A stretch of DNA of 64,000 bases. It comes from Streptomyces sp. NRRL S-350. Lineage in GTDB: Bacteria; Actinomycetota; Actinomycetes; Streptomycetales; Streptomycetaceae. Position 1 is the first letter of the stretch. Every line of letters begins with the position of its first letter. Location: assembly GCF_000719705.1 (NCBI RefSeq), contig NZ_JOHO01000001.1, positions 1 through 64,000 on the forward strand, in the 5' to 3' direction. Shown in pieces: positions 15,986-24,926 of the stretch. The translations under genes were made by a program, and so were the position numbers. The notes beneath the pieces are model-generated. The model was not told the origin of the DNA. It did not search any database and saw only the letters and a program-made list of their open reading frames with translations.

Positions 15986-17641
15986 TCAATTTGTCGTCCT
16001 GGGTGGCGTGCGCTGCCCGTGTGCATGGCTGAGCAGGTACAGCCCCGCCTGGAGGATGAGCGCGACGTGGTGCCTGGGCGGAGTACCGGTCAGGCCGTGG
16101 AGGATGTCGTTGCGCAGGTTCATTCCGCGGTCGGAATCGACCAGGAGGAGTTCCAACGCCTTGCTCCAGTCCGCCGGGTACCCGGCCTCCGGCATGCTCT
16201 GGAGGAGTCCACCCATCAGGTCGACCCCGCCGGAGCTCTGTCCCCGGGCTACGGAGACGACAGGGACCTGGGGGCGCAGAAGCTGGCGGAGGATCTGCTC
16301 GACCTGGGGCAGCGCCACGCACGCCGCAGCGTCGAATTCCTCCAGCCAGTAGTAGCAGAAGGCCTGGGCAAGGGTCCGCGCGCGAGACTCGGGCAGCACC
16401 GTCTCGTGTGCCAGAGCGGCGGTCATCTCGAACTCGTCGGGTCGAAAGCGCTCGTGGATGCGGTCGAGCTGGACTGCGGTCAGGATCCCGAACAGCCCCA
16501 GGCCGCGGACCTGCATCGCCACGGCAAGGTCGTCGTCGGCGTCGACGGGCGGGCGGACGAAGACCGGTCCGGCTGGGTTGATGCGCGAGCGCGGGATCCG
16601 TAGCAGGCCCTCGAGCGCACCGTTGGCCTCGGCCTCGGCCTGCGCGCGCATCGCCGGGTGGATGTCCGGCACGGTGAGCCACAGCGCGGTCCGCAGATCC
16701 GGGGCGGCATCGACCCGGGCCTGCTGCCCGGCAATCAACGCGCGCGGGATGGTGCCCTCGGTCCGGATGGAAGTCCACTCCGGCGTGGTCTGCTGCAGGG
16801 CCATCTCGGCGCGGGCCCGCAGGTCGGGCAGTCCCCGCTTCTGCGCCTCCGTCGCTGCCTCCGTCAGAAAGTACAGGCGGCGGTGCCCAGCATCTGCAGT
16901 ATCGGCAGCGTCGAGGAGGGTACAGACCACGGTGGCGTCGATCTCCGCGTGGCGGCTGGGGGGTGCGTCCTTCCGCAGTGCATCGAGGAAGCCGAGCCGG
17001 ACATCGACGTCGCGGGCGAAGAGGCTGGCCGCCCGTTCGGCGAGGTCCGCGACATCGCACTCCAGAGTCTGCAGCGCTTCCAGGACAACCAGCAGGGTCC
17101 GCCCCTCGTCCTCGGCGCCGGCCAGGAGACGTTCGGCGAGCGCGAGGGCGTCCCTGGTCGCGCGTTCACGAAGGTCGTGCTGCTTGAACTTGAGGGACAG
17201 CTCCCCGGCCTTCTTCAGGCACCGGGCGGCCCGCGGCAGCCCGGTGCCGCCCTGGGCGGCCAGCAGCAGTTGCGCCGCGTCGAGGTATCCGGTGGCCGCG
17301 TCGCGGACGTGGTCGGGCCTACGGCCGTGTCCGGCGTCGAGCAGTAGATGATGAAGGTGGCCGCGGAGAAAAGGATCGTCCACGTGGTCTGCGTACAAGC
17401 TCCAGATCTCCAACTGGGCTGGCGCGGACGGAGCCGGCGGCGTCGCCCGCGCCTTCTGCCGGGCCTTCGTCACTGCGGACGGCCGACGGTTCAAGGCGGC
17501 GACCAGCGCGTCCCGCTGTGCGACGGCTGTGCCCGAGCCGACGTCCGTGGCCGCGAGGGTCAGGGCGGCGGCCGTGTTGGAGGCGGCGTCCTTCGCGGCC
17601 ATCATGAGCGCGGTCAGCACGCTCGGCTCGATCTGGGACAC
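15986..17641 (-). CDS. DUF4209/HEPN-like large protein, candidate defence effector
   Basis: A 551-residue, largely alpha-helical protein. The N-terminal part resembles DUF7380-like helical repeats. The C-terminal part resembles DUF4209, with NLRNDILHGL at about 508-517: Arg510 and His515 make an Rx4H motif that fits the HEPN RNase consensus. HEPN proteins often act as toxins or abortive-infection RNases. The start is GTG 17641 with only a weak ribosome-binding site (AGCGAGG). It stands alone, about 200 bases upstream of the 58-residue gene. The domain names are from recall of the pattern and need a profile search. Confidence 0.6.
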   Translation of the reverse strand: MSQIEPSVLTALMMAAKDAASNTAAALTLAATDVGSGTAVAQRDALVAALNRRPSAVTKARQKARATPPAPSAPAQLEIWSLYADHVDDPFLRGHLHHLLLDAGHGRRPDHVRDAATGYLDAAQLLLAAQGGTGLPRAARCLKKAGELSLKFKQHDLRERATRDALALAERLLAGAEDEGRTLLVVLEALQTLECDVADLAERAASLFARDVDVRLGFLDALRKDAPPSRHAEIDATVVCTLLDAADTADAGHRRLYFLTEAATEAQKRGLPDLRARAEMALQQTTPEWTSIRTEGTIPRALIAGQQARVDAAPDLRTALWLTVPDIHPAMRAQAEAEANGALEGLLRIPRSRINPAGPVFVRPPVDADDDLAVAMQVRGLGLFGILTAVQLDRIHERFRPDEFEMTAALAHETVLPESRARTLAQAFCYYWLEEFDAAACVALPQVEQILRQLLRPQVPVVSVARGQSSGGVDLMGGLLQSMPEAGYPADWSKALELLLVDSDRGMNLRNDILHGLTGTPPRHHVALILQAGLYLLSHAHGQRTPPRTTN

Positions 17642-18307
17642 GGGGCCTCGCTTTCGTCACCAGCAGTATCGGAGCAGCCGGGGTACGCGCGCACCGATTT
17701 TCGTGCGCCTGGCGGCCCAGCGACCCGAGTGCGACACACCAGCCCGCAGACCTCGGGCGCAGCCCCTCGGCGGTCGTGGTCATTCATCATCAACGTCGCC
17801 CTTGGACCGGCGCCGAGCGCCAGCGGCCCGCACCCGCTGCGAGCGGTCGTACAGCGGCGCGCCCTCGGGGCCGCGGGTGTAGCCCTTTCACCTCGCGGTG
17901 CTGGCAACCCGGGCCGCGCGGCACCACCACACGGTCCGGCCGGCGGTGCACCGGGCCGGACAGCGGGGCATCCTCGTGGATCACCGACACCCGACGCGGC
18001 CCGGGGCGGGGCCGGCGGCGCCCGACGGCCCGGCGGAGGGGCGCGGGCGGCAACCGGCGGGCCGCCGAGGCGGGACAGGGGCGGCATCGCCACACCGGCA
18101 GGAGCGGCCGGGTGCCCCGGACGGCGAGGAGCTCACTTCCCCGACATCCGGAACCGGCAGGGACTGGAACCGGCGGGCAGACGGCAGCAGCCCGGGCGGC
18201 CAGGGACGGTGGCGAGCGGGGGCCCAGGGCGCGCGGCGGGAGAGACGGCGCCCCGGGCCCCCGTTGGATGATTCGATACAGATTGGGGCACTTGTACTGT
18301 ACGTACT
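17642..18307. other. Very GC-rich non-coding interval
   Basis: About 670 bases between divergent genes. Open frames exist on both strands but are proline-, arginine- and glycine-rich low-complexity readings without ribosome-binding sites. Near the right end (18272-18300) TTCGAT and TACTGT with 17 bases between them could be the promoter for the next gene. Confidence 0.5.
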
Positions 18308-18886
18308 ATGCGTGTGGATATTCGTACTGTGCTCCGTAAGCACGAGGAAGAGCTCCGGCTCTTTCGCCGGAGCCTGTTCTCTACGGAGCCGGCCGATAGC
18401 GGCCTGGCCTCCGTACTGCCCGAAACCGTGCTGAAGCAGTTGCAGGCGGAAGGAAGGGTGATGCCGCACCGTCTCGGACCGGTGCGCTCGGTGACCGACC
18501 GACGTGCTGTCCTCACCGTCGTCGGGGACATCACCGACCAGGCCGTACTCCTGGAGAAGCCTGGCCGGGAAGGAGCTGTGCTGACACTCTCGGTCGCCGC
18601 GCAGCACAAACAATTCCGTACTCGCCAGCCCGTCGATCTGGAAGAGGCGACGGCCTGGGTGGAGGCGGTCGTGGGATCCGACTGGCTGCCGCACTTCTAC
18701 TCTGCCGGGGCCCTGAGCGGTTCCGCGACGGGCGGGACCTCGACGCCGAAGCCCCTGATGACGCAGTACTTCTACATGTTTCTAGGCCCGGACGGTGTCC
18801 CGCATGCCGAGCCGGAAGGACATCCACTGGGCGCCCTGGCCCCGCTCGTCCAGGGGCGCCCTGACGACCAACAAAGCCCAAGGTGA
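18308..18886 (+). CDS. Hypothetical protein (192 aa)
   Basis: Begins MRVDIRTVLRKHEEELRLFR and has lower GC and more Lys/Glu than the flanking DNA, supporting a real but foreign gene. No domain is recognised; the mid-region (VLTVVGDITDQAVLLE) reads like a small beta domain. A TACTGT -10-like box ends eight bases before ATG 18308 and no Shine-Dalgarno is present, so a leaderless mRNA is likely. It precedes a toxin-antitoxin pair by about 120 bases but a link is not evident. Confidence 0.6.
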   Translation: MRVDIRTVLRKHEEELRLFRRSLFSTEPADSGLASVLPETVLKQLQAEGRVMPHRLGPVRSVTDRRAVLTVVGDITDQAVLLEKPGREGAVLTLSVAAQHKQFRTRQPVDLEEATAWVEAVVGSDWLPHFYSAGALSGSATGGTSTPKPLMTQYFYMFLGPDGVPHAEPEGHPLGALAPLVQGRPDDQQSPR

Positions 18887-18970
18887 GCGGGGGTAGCGGG
18901 GCCGACACGGCGCGGTGTTCAGGGCCCGAGCGACTAACCGACAGCTCTCCCGCAGCGGGCACGCCCTGCC

Positions 18971-18983
18971 AATGCTAGGCATT
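18971..18983. promoter_or_regulatory. Inverted repeat upstream of antitoxin gene
   Basis: AATGC-TAG-GCATT is a 5+3+5 palindrome, followed by a second partly symmetric stretch (GCTGCTAGC, 18991-18999). It lies about 30 bases before the ribbon-helix-helix gene and suits an autoregulatory operator. TATGCT at 19000-19005 could be the -10 box. Confidence 0.5.
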
Positions 18984-19011
18984 GGTATCAGCTGCTAGCT
19001 ATGCTGGGGGT

Positions 19012-19275
19012 ATGGGTAAGCAGACCAACATCCGGCTGGACGAGGCCGTGCGGGCGGCGGCCGAGGAGCGGGCCAAGCGGCGCGGGCTGAGCCTGCAGGG
19101 GTACGTCGCCGATCTGATCGAGCAGGACGTGAACGAGTCCCGGTCGGCGTTCATGGCCGGCGCCGCGGGCTTCCTGGCCTCCTACGCGGAGCGGTTCGAG
19201 GCGGAGTTCGGGGAGGACCGGTACCCGGGGCTCCCGGACGGGCTGCCGAAGGACGCGCCGAGGGACGCCGCGTGA
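19012..19275 (+). CDS. Ribbon-helix-helix antitoxin
   Basis: An 87-residue protein with an N-terminal RHH DNA-binding fold: the beta strand KQTNIRLDE and helices AVRAAAEERAKRRG and SLQGYVADLIEQDV. The C-terminal tail (about 48-87) would wrap the toxin. It overlaps the downstream toxin by four bases (GTGA). As an antitoxin it should repress its own promoter, and palindromic sequence upstream supports that. Confidence 0.85.
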   Translation: MGKQTNIRLDEAVRAAAEERAKRRGLSLQGYVADLIEQDVNESRSAFMAGAAGFLASYAERFEAEFGEDRYPGLPDGLPKDAPRDAA

Positions 19276-19637
19276 ACCTGAAAGTCGACCTCGCGTGGAT
19301 CCTGGCAGTGGCGCAGCAGATCCCGGGGGATCCCCAGGTCGTCGACTACGGCGTGCCGATCGCCGCTGAGGCCCGGCACCGCGCGGAGATCCTGGGCCAG
19401 GAGGTCTATCCCGAGCCGCACCACAAAGCCGCCTCGCTCCTGTGCGAGCTGGCCCGGCAGCCGAGTCTGGAGGTCCGCAACCTGCTGTTCGCGGCCACCG
19501 TGACCGCCGCTTACCTGGCCGCGTGCGGGCTGCCGGTCAGCCCCGGCCTCGACACCGTGCTCCCGCTGGCCCGCGCCGCCCGCGACGGACTCCCAGCACG
19601 CGAAGTCGCCGCCCAGATCAAGACCTGGACCAGTTAG
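19272..19637 (+). CDS. Fic-like toxin component
   Basis: A 121-residue protein matching the pattern of short Streptomyces proteins named as Fic-family toxin components: VDLAWILAVAQQ, PGDPQVVDYGVPIAAEARHRAEI, and LFAATVTAAYLAACGLPV. The canonical Fic motif HPFxxGNGR is absent, so it belongs to the degenerate group whose biochemistry is unclear. Its GTG start overlaps the antitoxin stop. No partner other than the RHH gene is present. Confidence 0.75.
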   Translation: MNLKVDLAWILAVAQQIPGDPQVVDYGVPIAAEARHRAEILGQEVYPEPHHKAASLLCELARQPSLEVRNLLFAATVTAAYLAACGLPVSPGLDTVLPLARAARDGLPAREVAAQIKTWTS

Positions 19638-19769
19638 CCCGCTGGTCAGGCTCTGGCGACCGGCGCGACTTTTGGTGCGCCGATTCGCGCCGACTTCTCC
19701 CCACTCACCTCAACACGCTGTCAGGATGTTGTTCAGGGCCGAGGGGGTGTGCCGATCCAGAGGAGCGTG

Positions 19770-20468
19770 ATGGTCGGATCCGCAGGAGTACGTCGGGCCA
19801 CTCGCTGGCAGGATTCGGTGCGGCTGCTGTTGCTGATCAACGCCGCCGCAGAGCCGGAGACCGAAGGCGAATCGGTGCCGCCGTCGACCGTCGGGGTGGT
19901 CCACACTCAGGTGCGGCTGCAGAAACTCGACTTCTGGGTCCGCAATCCGGACTACCTGGCCTACGAGCTGATGAACGAGTACGTGGCCGCTCCGGACGTT
20001 CCTCGGCTGCTGGAGCTTGCTGCGGAGATTCTGGAGTCGGAGGAACCGGATCTGCGGCGCTTCCCGATGCTGCGTTACAAGTACGGCGCCTTCGAGGAGC
20101 TTGATGACGCTCTGGCCCCGCTGGTGGAACGGGGGCTGCTGCGCAAGACGCAAGTCCTCGGGCGTGAGCGCGTGGTGGAGCACATCTACTTCCTACTGGA
20201 GCGGGGCCGGCAGGTGGCACAGTCGACGGTCACCGAGGCGCCCGCGCTGGCCTGGTACGTCGAGCGCACGCGCCTGGTCGTGGACCTGGTCGACGGTCTC
20301 GGCGGCACGCAGCTAAAGGACCGGCAGTACCTGCTGCGGGACTACGCCGACACCCCCTGGGGCCAGCACATCGGCCCCATCACCGAGCAGGCCCGCGAGC
20401 GGCTACGCGAACTTCAAGCGGCACTAGGCCCGGGAGCCACGGGCGACGCTGACCAGGAGGCTTCATGA
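19770..20468 (+). CDS. Middle component of a three-gene SMC-nuclease system
   Basis: A 232-residue protein with a predicted winged-helix-like core. The segment RLLLLINAAAE near the start, then VRLQKLDFWVRNPDYL and a helix-rich region ending LVERGLLRKTQVLG with VEHIYFLLERG, matches the middle components found next to SMC-like ATPases in ABC-three-component and Lamassu-type systems (LmuC role). Start ATG 19770 has AGGAG four bases before the spacing gap; GTG 19749 is an alternative. Its stop overlaps the ATPase start by four bases. It probably bridges the ATPase dimer and the effector. Confidence 0.72.
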   Translation: MVGSAGVRRATRWQDSVRLLLLINAAAEPETEGESVPPSTVGVVHTQVRLQKLDFWVRNPDYLAYELMNEYVAAPDVPRLLELAAEILESEEPDLRRFPMLRYKYGAFEELDDALAPLVERGLLRKTQVLGRERVVEHIYFLLERGRQVAQSTVTEAPALAWYVERTRLVVDLVDGLGGTQLKDRQYLLRDYADTPWGQHIGPITEQARERLRELQAALGPGATGDADQEAS

Positions 20469-22471
20469 CCGCGCCCGGCCCGGCCCGCTCCGACGCGAAG
20501 GACATGACCGCCGCACCGAGCGCCGGCGAGATCCTGAGGGAGGTCGCCGAGAAGCTGGGGCTGACGCCGGTACAGGTCGAGCGGACCCTGGCCGAGGCGA
20601 ACATCACCCTGAAGAGCCCGACCGCCGCCGACCGGCGGCTGCGCATCATCCGGCTGCGCGCCAGCGGCACGAAGCACTCGGGCGACGACTTCACCGTGGA
20701 GCAGCCCTTCACTCCAGGGGTGTGGGCGATCGTCCACCCGGACAACAGCGCCGGGAAGACCAGCCTGCTGGAGTTCCTCGTCTTCCCGTTGCGCGGCGGG
20801 CCGCGCGATCTGCCGCCCGATGTCCGATCGTGGCTGCGGCATCTGAGCGTGGACATCGCCGTGGCGGGCCGGGCGATCCGCATCGTCTTGGACGTCGATG
20901 ACCAGCCGCACCCCCAGTTGCGGGGCCGGATCCTCGCCGGGGAGTCCGTCGACCAGTTGCTTGCCGCGGACGACGAAGCGCTTCGTCTGCTGGCGACCGC
21001 GTCCGGCAACGAGGAGGTGAGCCGGTGTATCGGTGAGTTCTTCCTGGACGCGCTGCGTATGGAGCACACCAACCTGTGGCAGGTGACCGGCGGCGCCGAC
21101 GGCGAGGGGGCACCGCAGGTCCACGGGTGGGCGTCGTACTTCGGGGCTTGCTACCTCAATCCCGGTGGGGACGAGATCCTGCTCGGCGATGTCGCCGGTG
21201 GCCTGCCCGGGCGGCTCATGGAGCTGTTCGTCGACATCCCGTACAGCACGGCCCTCACCCAGCTGTCCGTCGCCGGGAAGCGGGAGAAGAAGACGATCAC
21301 CCAGGGGCAGCGCCGGGCGGAAGGGGACGCGGAAGCCCGACGGACCGAGCGTGAGGCGTGGCAGACGGAACTCGCCGACGTGACTAGGCAGATCGAGGCG
21401 GGGCGCCGGGCGGCTACCCAAGACATCTCCCCGCTCTTGCAGGCCGCCGACCAGGCTGCGACGGAGCTGCGCGGCATGCGGGCGCTGTTGGAGGAGGCCG
21501 AGCACACGCTCACGGAGGTGTCCGCCGCTCGGATGCGCGCGGAGCAGGGGCTGATGGATGCCCGGGAGACCTGGCAGGCCCGGCGGGTCCTGGGACGGCT
21601 GGACCCGGTGTGCTGTCCGCGGTGTGAGGAGCCGCTGGGCAGTGTGCGGCGCAGCGAGGAGCGCGAGCAGGCGAACTGTGCGGTGTGCACGCGGCCACTG
21701 CCTGAGGTCGACCCGGAGACCGCCGAAGCGCTGCTGGCGGAGCTGGAGCAGACCCTGGAGGGAGGCCGGGAGGCCGAGCGGGAGGCAACCGATCAGCGGT
21801 TGAGGACTGTAGAGGCGGTGCAGAGCGCTCTGGCCGTCCATCGCGAGGCGGCGGCCGACCTGGAGCAGGGGCTTGCCACCTCGCAGGCCCACGACCGGCT
21901 GCGTGACCTGGAGATCCGGGCGGCCGAGCTCCGCGGACGGCTCGAGGCGACCGGATCGACGCCCCCGGCTCCGCCGGTCCCGGTGTCCGCGCAGGTCCTG
22001 GCCGCCACCGAGGAAGCTGTCCGCGCGGCCGTCGAGGCTGCGGCGAAGCAGCTGTTCCCGGCGATGAACGAAGCGATCGTCGAGCTCGCCGCACGGTTCG
22101 GCGTGCAGAACCTCGACAGCGTCAAACTCGACCGCTCCGGCAAGGTCAACGCCGTCAAGGCCGGGGTGAAGACCCCGTTCAAGAGGCTCAGCCGCGGCGA
22201 CCGGCTCCGTATGCGGATTGCTACCGTCATCGCGCTTCTTCGTGTGAGCGCTGACCGCGGCGTGGCCACGCACCCCGGCCTCCTGTTGATCGACTCGGTC
22301 GCCGCCGAAGAGGTCACCGAGGTTCCCGCCCGCACCCTGATCGCCGAGCTGCAGGCCATCGCCGCAGAACTTCCCGAGCTGCAGGTCGTTCTCACCACGG
22401 CGCAGCCCGAGCTCGTCGACGCCCTACCGAAGGACCACCTCATCACCAGCGACGGTGAACACCTGTTCTAA
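20465..22471 (+). CDS. SMC/Rad50-like ABC ATPase with zinc hook
   Basis: A 668-residue ATPase. Walker A is HPDNSAGKTSL (91-101), and the N- and C-lobes are split by a coiled coil (about 280-500). Its apex carries CCPRC and CAVC (383-387 and 405-408), a zinc-hook-like pair. The signature is LSRGDRLR (575-582) and Walker B is LLLIDSVAAEE (606-616), with Ser where SMC proteins have the catalytic Glu, as in several defence ATPases. The ATG overlaps the previous stop, with AGGAGG upstream. It is expected to sense DNA structure or ends and license the neighbouring nuclease. Confidence 0.88.
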   Translation: MTAPGPARSDAKDMTAAPSAGEILREVAEKLGLTPVQVERTLAEANITLKSPTAADRRLRIIRLRASGTKHSGDDFTVEQPFTPGVWAIVHPDNSAGKTSLLEFLVFPLRGGPRDLPPDVRSWLRHLSVDIAVAGRAIRIVLDVDDQPHPQLRGRILAGESVDQLLAADDEALRLLATASGNEEVSRCIGEFFLDALRMEHTNLWQVTGGADGEGAPQVHGWASYFGACYLNPGGDEILLGDVAGGLPGRLMELFVDIPYSTALTQLSVAGKREKKTITQGQRRAEGDAEARRTEREAWQTELADVTRQIEAGRRAATQDISPLLQAADQAATELRGMRALLEEAEHTLTEVSAARMRAEQGLMDARETWQARRVLGRLDPVCCPRCEEPLGSVRRSEEREQANCAVCTRPLPEVDPETAEALLAELEQTLEGGREAEREATDQRLRTVEAVQSALAVHREAAADLEQGLATSQAHDRLRDLEIRAAELRGRLEATGSTPPAPPVPVSAQVLAATEEAVRAAVEAAAKQLFPAMNEAIVELAARFGVQNLDSVKLDRSGKVNAVKAGVKTPFKRLSRGDRLRMRIATVIALLRVSADRGVATHPGLLLIDSVAAEEVTEVPARTLIAELQAIAAELPELQVVLTTAQPELVDALPKDHLITSDGEHLF

Positions 22472-22511
22472 GCTGCTCGTTCCCGAACCGGCCGGCGACA
22501 AGGAGAGGACC

Positions 22512-24584
22512 GTGGCCCCAAGCGTGGACCAGACGCTCCAGGACTGGGCCAGCCACGCGACCGACGACGAGCTCGAGGCCGGGCCCTCGCTCGCGGACCT
22601 CGGCGGGACCGAGGCGGTGCTCGCGGAGGCCGACCAGCTCGCTGCCGGTCCACTCCTGCCCTATCTGCTCACGGCACTTGGCCGCGACCTCGACGCCGTG
22701 GACGGCGAGCATGCCCGGCAGTTGCTCGACGCCGCGGCCCAGGGGCTGCGTAACCCCCAGGCCGCCTGGATCTTGGCCGACGCGATCGACGTGGTCTGTG
22801 CCCGCCCGGCGTTGGCCACCCGCCTCGGCACCCGCACCATCCGGGACCTTGCCGCGCACGTGGAGGCCGCGCTGGCCGGCGATGCGGACGCAGCCCTGGC
22901 TCAGCCGGCCGTCGCCGGGCTATTGCGCCTGGCCGTCGCGCAGATGACCACGCCGCACCGCCTCATGGCGTTGCTCGCCGAGATCACTGGGGACGAGCCG
23001 TCCGAGGCCCTGGAGCGCCTGCCGATCCTGGTCGGGGTCGCCCACGACCACTTCGGCGACGACGCCCTGCTCGATGTCCTGAGCGCGCTGGAGAACCAGG
23101 CCGATCTGCCAGCGGGCACCCGGGCCGACGCCAGCTTCGAGCTGGCCGTCGCGGACATGCGGACCGCGCTGGAGGCGTCCGACCGCTCGGCCGTCGAAGA
23201 CCACCTGCGCCGGGCTCTGATGCGGTTCAAGGACCTCGACCGCACTCATGAGGCCCGACTCGACGCCCGCGCCCACGCCGCCGCCGTAGACGCGGTCCTC
23301 GCCTTCGGCGAAGTCGACCAGCAACCTGCGACGGCCGCACCCGCCGAGCAGCGCCTGGCCGAGGCTGCAGACCAACTGGATGCCGCCACCGCGCAGCTGG
23401 CCGCCTGGACTCGCGGCATGCACCAGCTGGACTGGCTCAGTGCCCGCGGACTTGCGCAGAGCGCCTGGTCCCGGCTCGTCACCTCGCTCCAGACCGCCCG
23501 CACCCACCTGGACCAACCCAGCTGGTACGACCCGGCCGGCACCCTCGGCGACCTGCTGGACGTCTACGTCGCCAGCCGCAGCATCCACACCGTACGAGCC
23601 GACGGATCCGGCGGCCTGACGGCAGTGGTGAGCCCACCGGTGGAAGCTGCGTTCGTCCGCAGCGACGGCCTGCTGCACCACCTCGAACAGGCCCTCACTA
23701 CCGACCCGCAGTTCACCGGCTCCCCCGACGCACGGGCGCTGTACGAGGTCGTCCAGGCCCAGCGGCAGGCAGTGCCGTCGACCGGGCAGGTGGTGCCGGG
23801 AAAAGCCCTGGAGGGCCGCCCCACCCTCGCCGGGCTCTTCCAGGCTGACGCCTCAGCGCTGCGCGACGACCTCGACCCGCTGCTCCTGGATCGGATCGAG
23901 CAGCTCTTGCAGCAGCAGTCCAAGGGCTACACTCCGACCGGCAACGCCCGCTTCGACGCCCACCTGGAGTCCCTGCTCGAAGAGCTGGCCACCAGCCCCG
24001 CCTGGAAGCAGCGCGAAAGCTCCTACTTCACCACCCTGCTCGAGCAGTTCCTGCGGTTCCTCTACGACCGCTTCGACGCCCAGGCCGACTACTACGGCGC
24101 CCGCACCGCCTATCTCGGCCCCTGTACCGACAAGAAGCCTGACGGCAGCCCCGACCACTGGGACGAGAAGCACGTCCAGGACGACCTCCACCAGCACCTC
24201 GCCGGCACACTCACCCCCGGCACCGTGCAGCGCGAACTCATCGACGTCGCCAGCGGACGCACCGATGTCACCTACACCCCCGAGCCCGGCAGTCGTTTCG
24301 TCGCCGAGGTCAAACGCCGCACCACCAGCTGGAGGCGCGAACGCATCGAGAAGAGCTACCTCGCGCAGGCCGCCAACTACACCGCCACCGGCCCGCCATT
24401 CGGCGTGCTCCTGGTCGGGGACGACAGCGGCCACGCCAGCGGCTACCGGAGCGTCGAGGACAGCGTCTGGATCATCCACCACGCGCGCAGTGCCACCGAG
24501 GTACCCCGGCTCATAGTGGTCGGCGTCCTGCCGATCGGGCGCCCGACCCCGTCCGCACTGCGTATGCCCCGCGCCACCACCTGA
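22512..24584 (+). CDS. Effector with C-terminal PD-(D/E)XK nuclease
   Basis: A 690-residue protein. Residues 1-480 are helical-repeat-like and unrecognised; the C-terminus (about 555-660) is a RecB/Mrr-type nuclease. The active site reads GRTDVTY (D585), FVAEVKRR (E599, K601), and a downstream AQAANY (Q619, Y623) typical of RecB-family motifs. GTG 22512 was chosen for the AAGGAGAGG ribosome-binding site; an upstream GTG at 22455 overlaps the ATPase and is possible. With the ATPase and middle component it forms a complete three-gene cassette, and it is the likely DNA-cleaving effector. Confidence 0.82.
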   Translation: MAPSVDQTLQDWASHATDDELEAGPSLADLGGTEAVLAEADQLAAGPLLPYLLTALGRDLDAVDGEHARQLLDAAAQGLRNPQAAWILADAIDVVCARPALATRLGTRTIRDLAAHVEAALAGDADAALAQPAVAGLLRLAVAQMTTPHRLMALLAEITGDEPSEALERLPILVGVAHDHFGDDALLDVLSALENQADLPAGTRADASFELAVADMRTALEASDRSAVEDHLRRALMRFKDLDRTHEARLDARAHAAAVDAVLAFGEVDQQPATAAPAEQRLAEAADQLDAATAQLAAWTRGMHQLDWLSARGLAQSAWSRLVTSLQTARTHLDQPSWYDPAGTLGDLLDVYVASRSIHTVRADGSGGLTAVVSPPVEAAFVRSDGLLHHLEQALTTDPQFTGSPDARALYEVVQAQRQAVPSTGQVVPGKALEGRPTLAGLFQADASALRDDLDPLLLDRIEQLLQQQSKGYTPTGNARFDAHLESLLEELATSPAWKQRESSYFTTLLEQFLRFLYDRFDAQADYYGARTAYLGPCTDKKPDGSPDHWDEKHVQDDLHQHLAGTLTPGTVQRELIDVASGRTDVTYTPEPGSRFVAEVKRRTTSWRRERIEKSYLAQAANYTATGPPFGVLLVGDDSGHASGYRSVEDSVWIIHHARSATEVPRLIVVGVLPIGRPTPSALRMPRATT

Positions 24585-24926
24585 TCCCTCCTCGGTCCAG
24601 GCAACAGCATTGCAACGGAGGGAAGTTGACCTCCATCGGGAGATTGGCTCTGCGGCGGCCGCCGCGTCTAGGGTTCCGTCAGGCGATGGCTCCCTCGACT
24701 GCGGCCCTGCTGGCAACGCGTGTGCCGGGCAGACCTAGATTTGTCGCACCGCGGTAGCCCCCGCCGAGCCCCACCCCGACGACTGCGCCCGCGGGGGCAC
24801 CGGCCGGGGCACCGACGGCGCCGACGACATCCATGCGCCGGCCACATCGAGGCCGACCCGGCCGACACTCCCGGTACCGACGTCCCGTGGGCTTCCGGCT
24901 GGGCGAGCGCCCGACCAGGGCACCGG
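24585..24926. other. Convergent intergenic region
   Basis: About 340 bases between the nuclease (rightward) and the TnsA-like gene (leftward). It is where both should terminate, but I see no long hairpin. A glycine/alanine-rich 51-codon frame on the minus strand (24679-24834) lacks a ribosome-binding site and is not called. Confidence 0.45.

Noticed and set aside
20414..22273. 619-codon leftward frame over the SMC gene
   Set aside because: Shadow of the real ATPase, whose Walker motifs and hook are in the other strand.
19770..24584. Wadjet (JetABCD) assignment
   Set aside because: There are three genes, no Toprim JetD and no kleisin-type JetA/B pattern; the nuclease is PD-(D/E)XK, so Lamassu/ABC-three-component is closer.
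24679..24834. 51-residue glycine/alanine-rich minus-strand frame
   Set aside because: No Shine-Dalgarno, low complexity, lies in a convergent interval.
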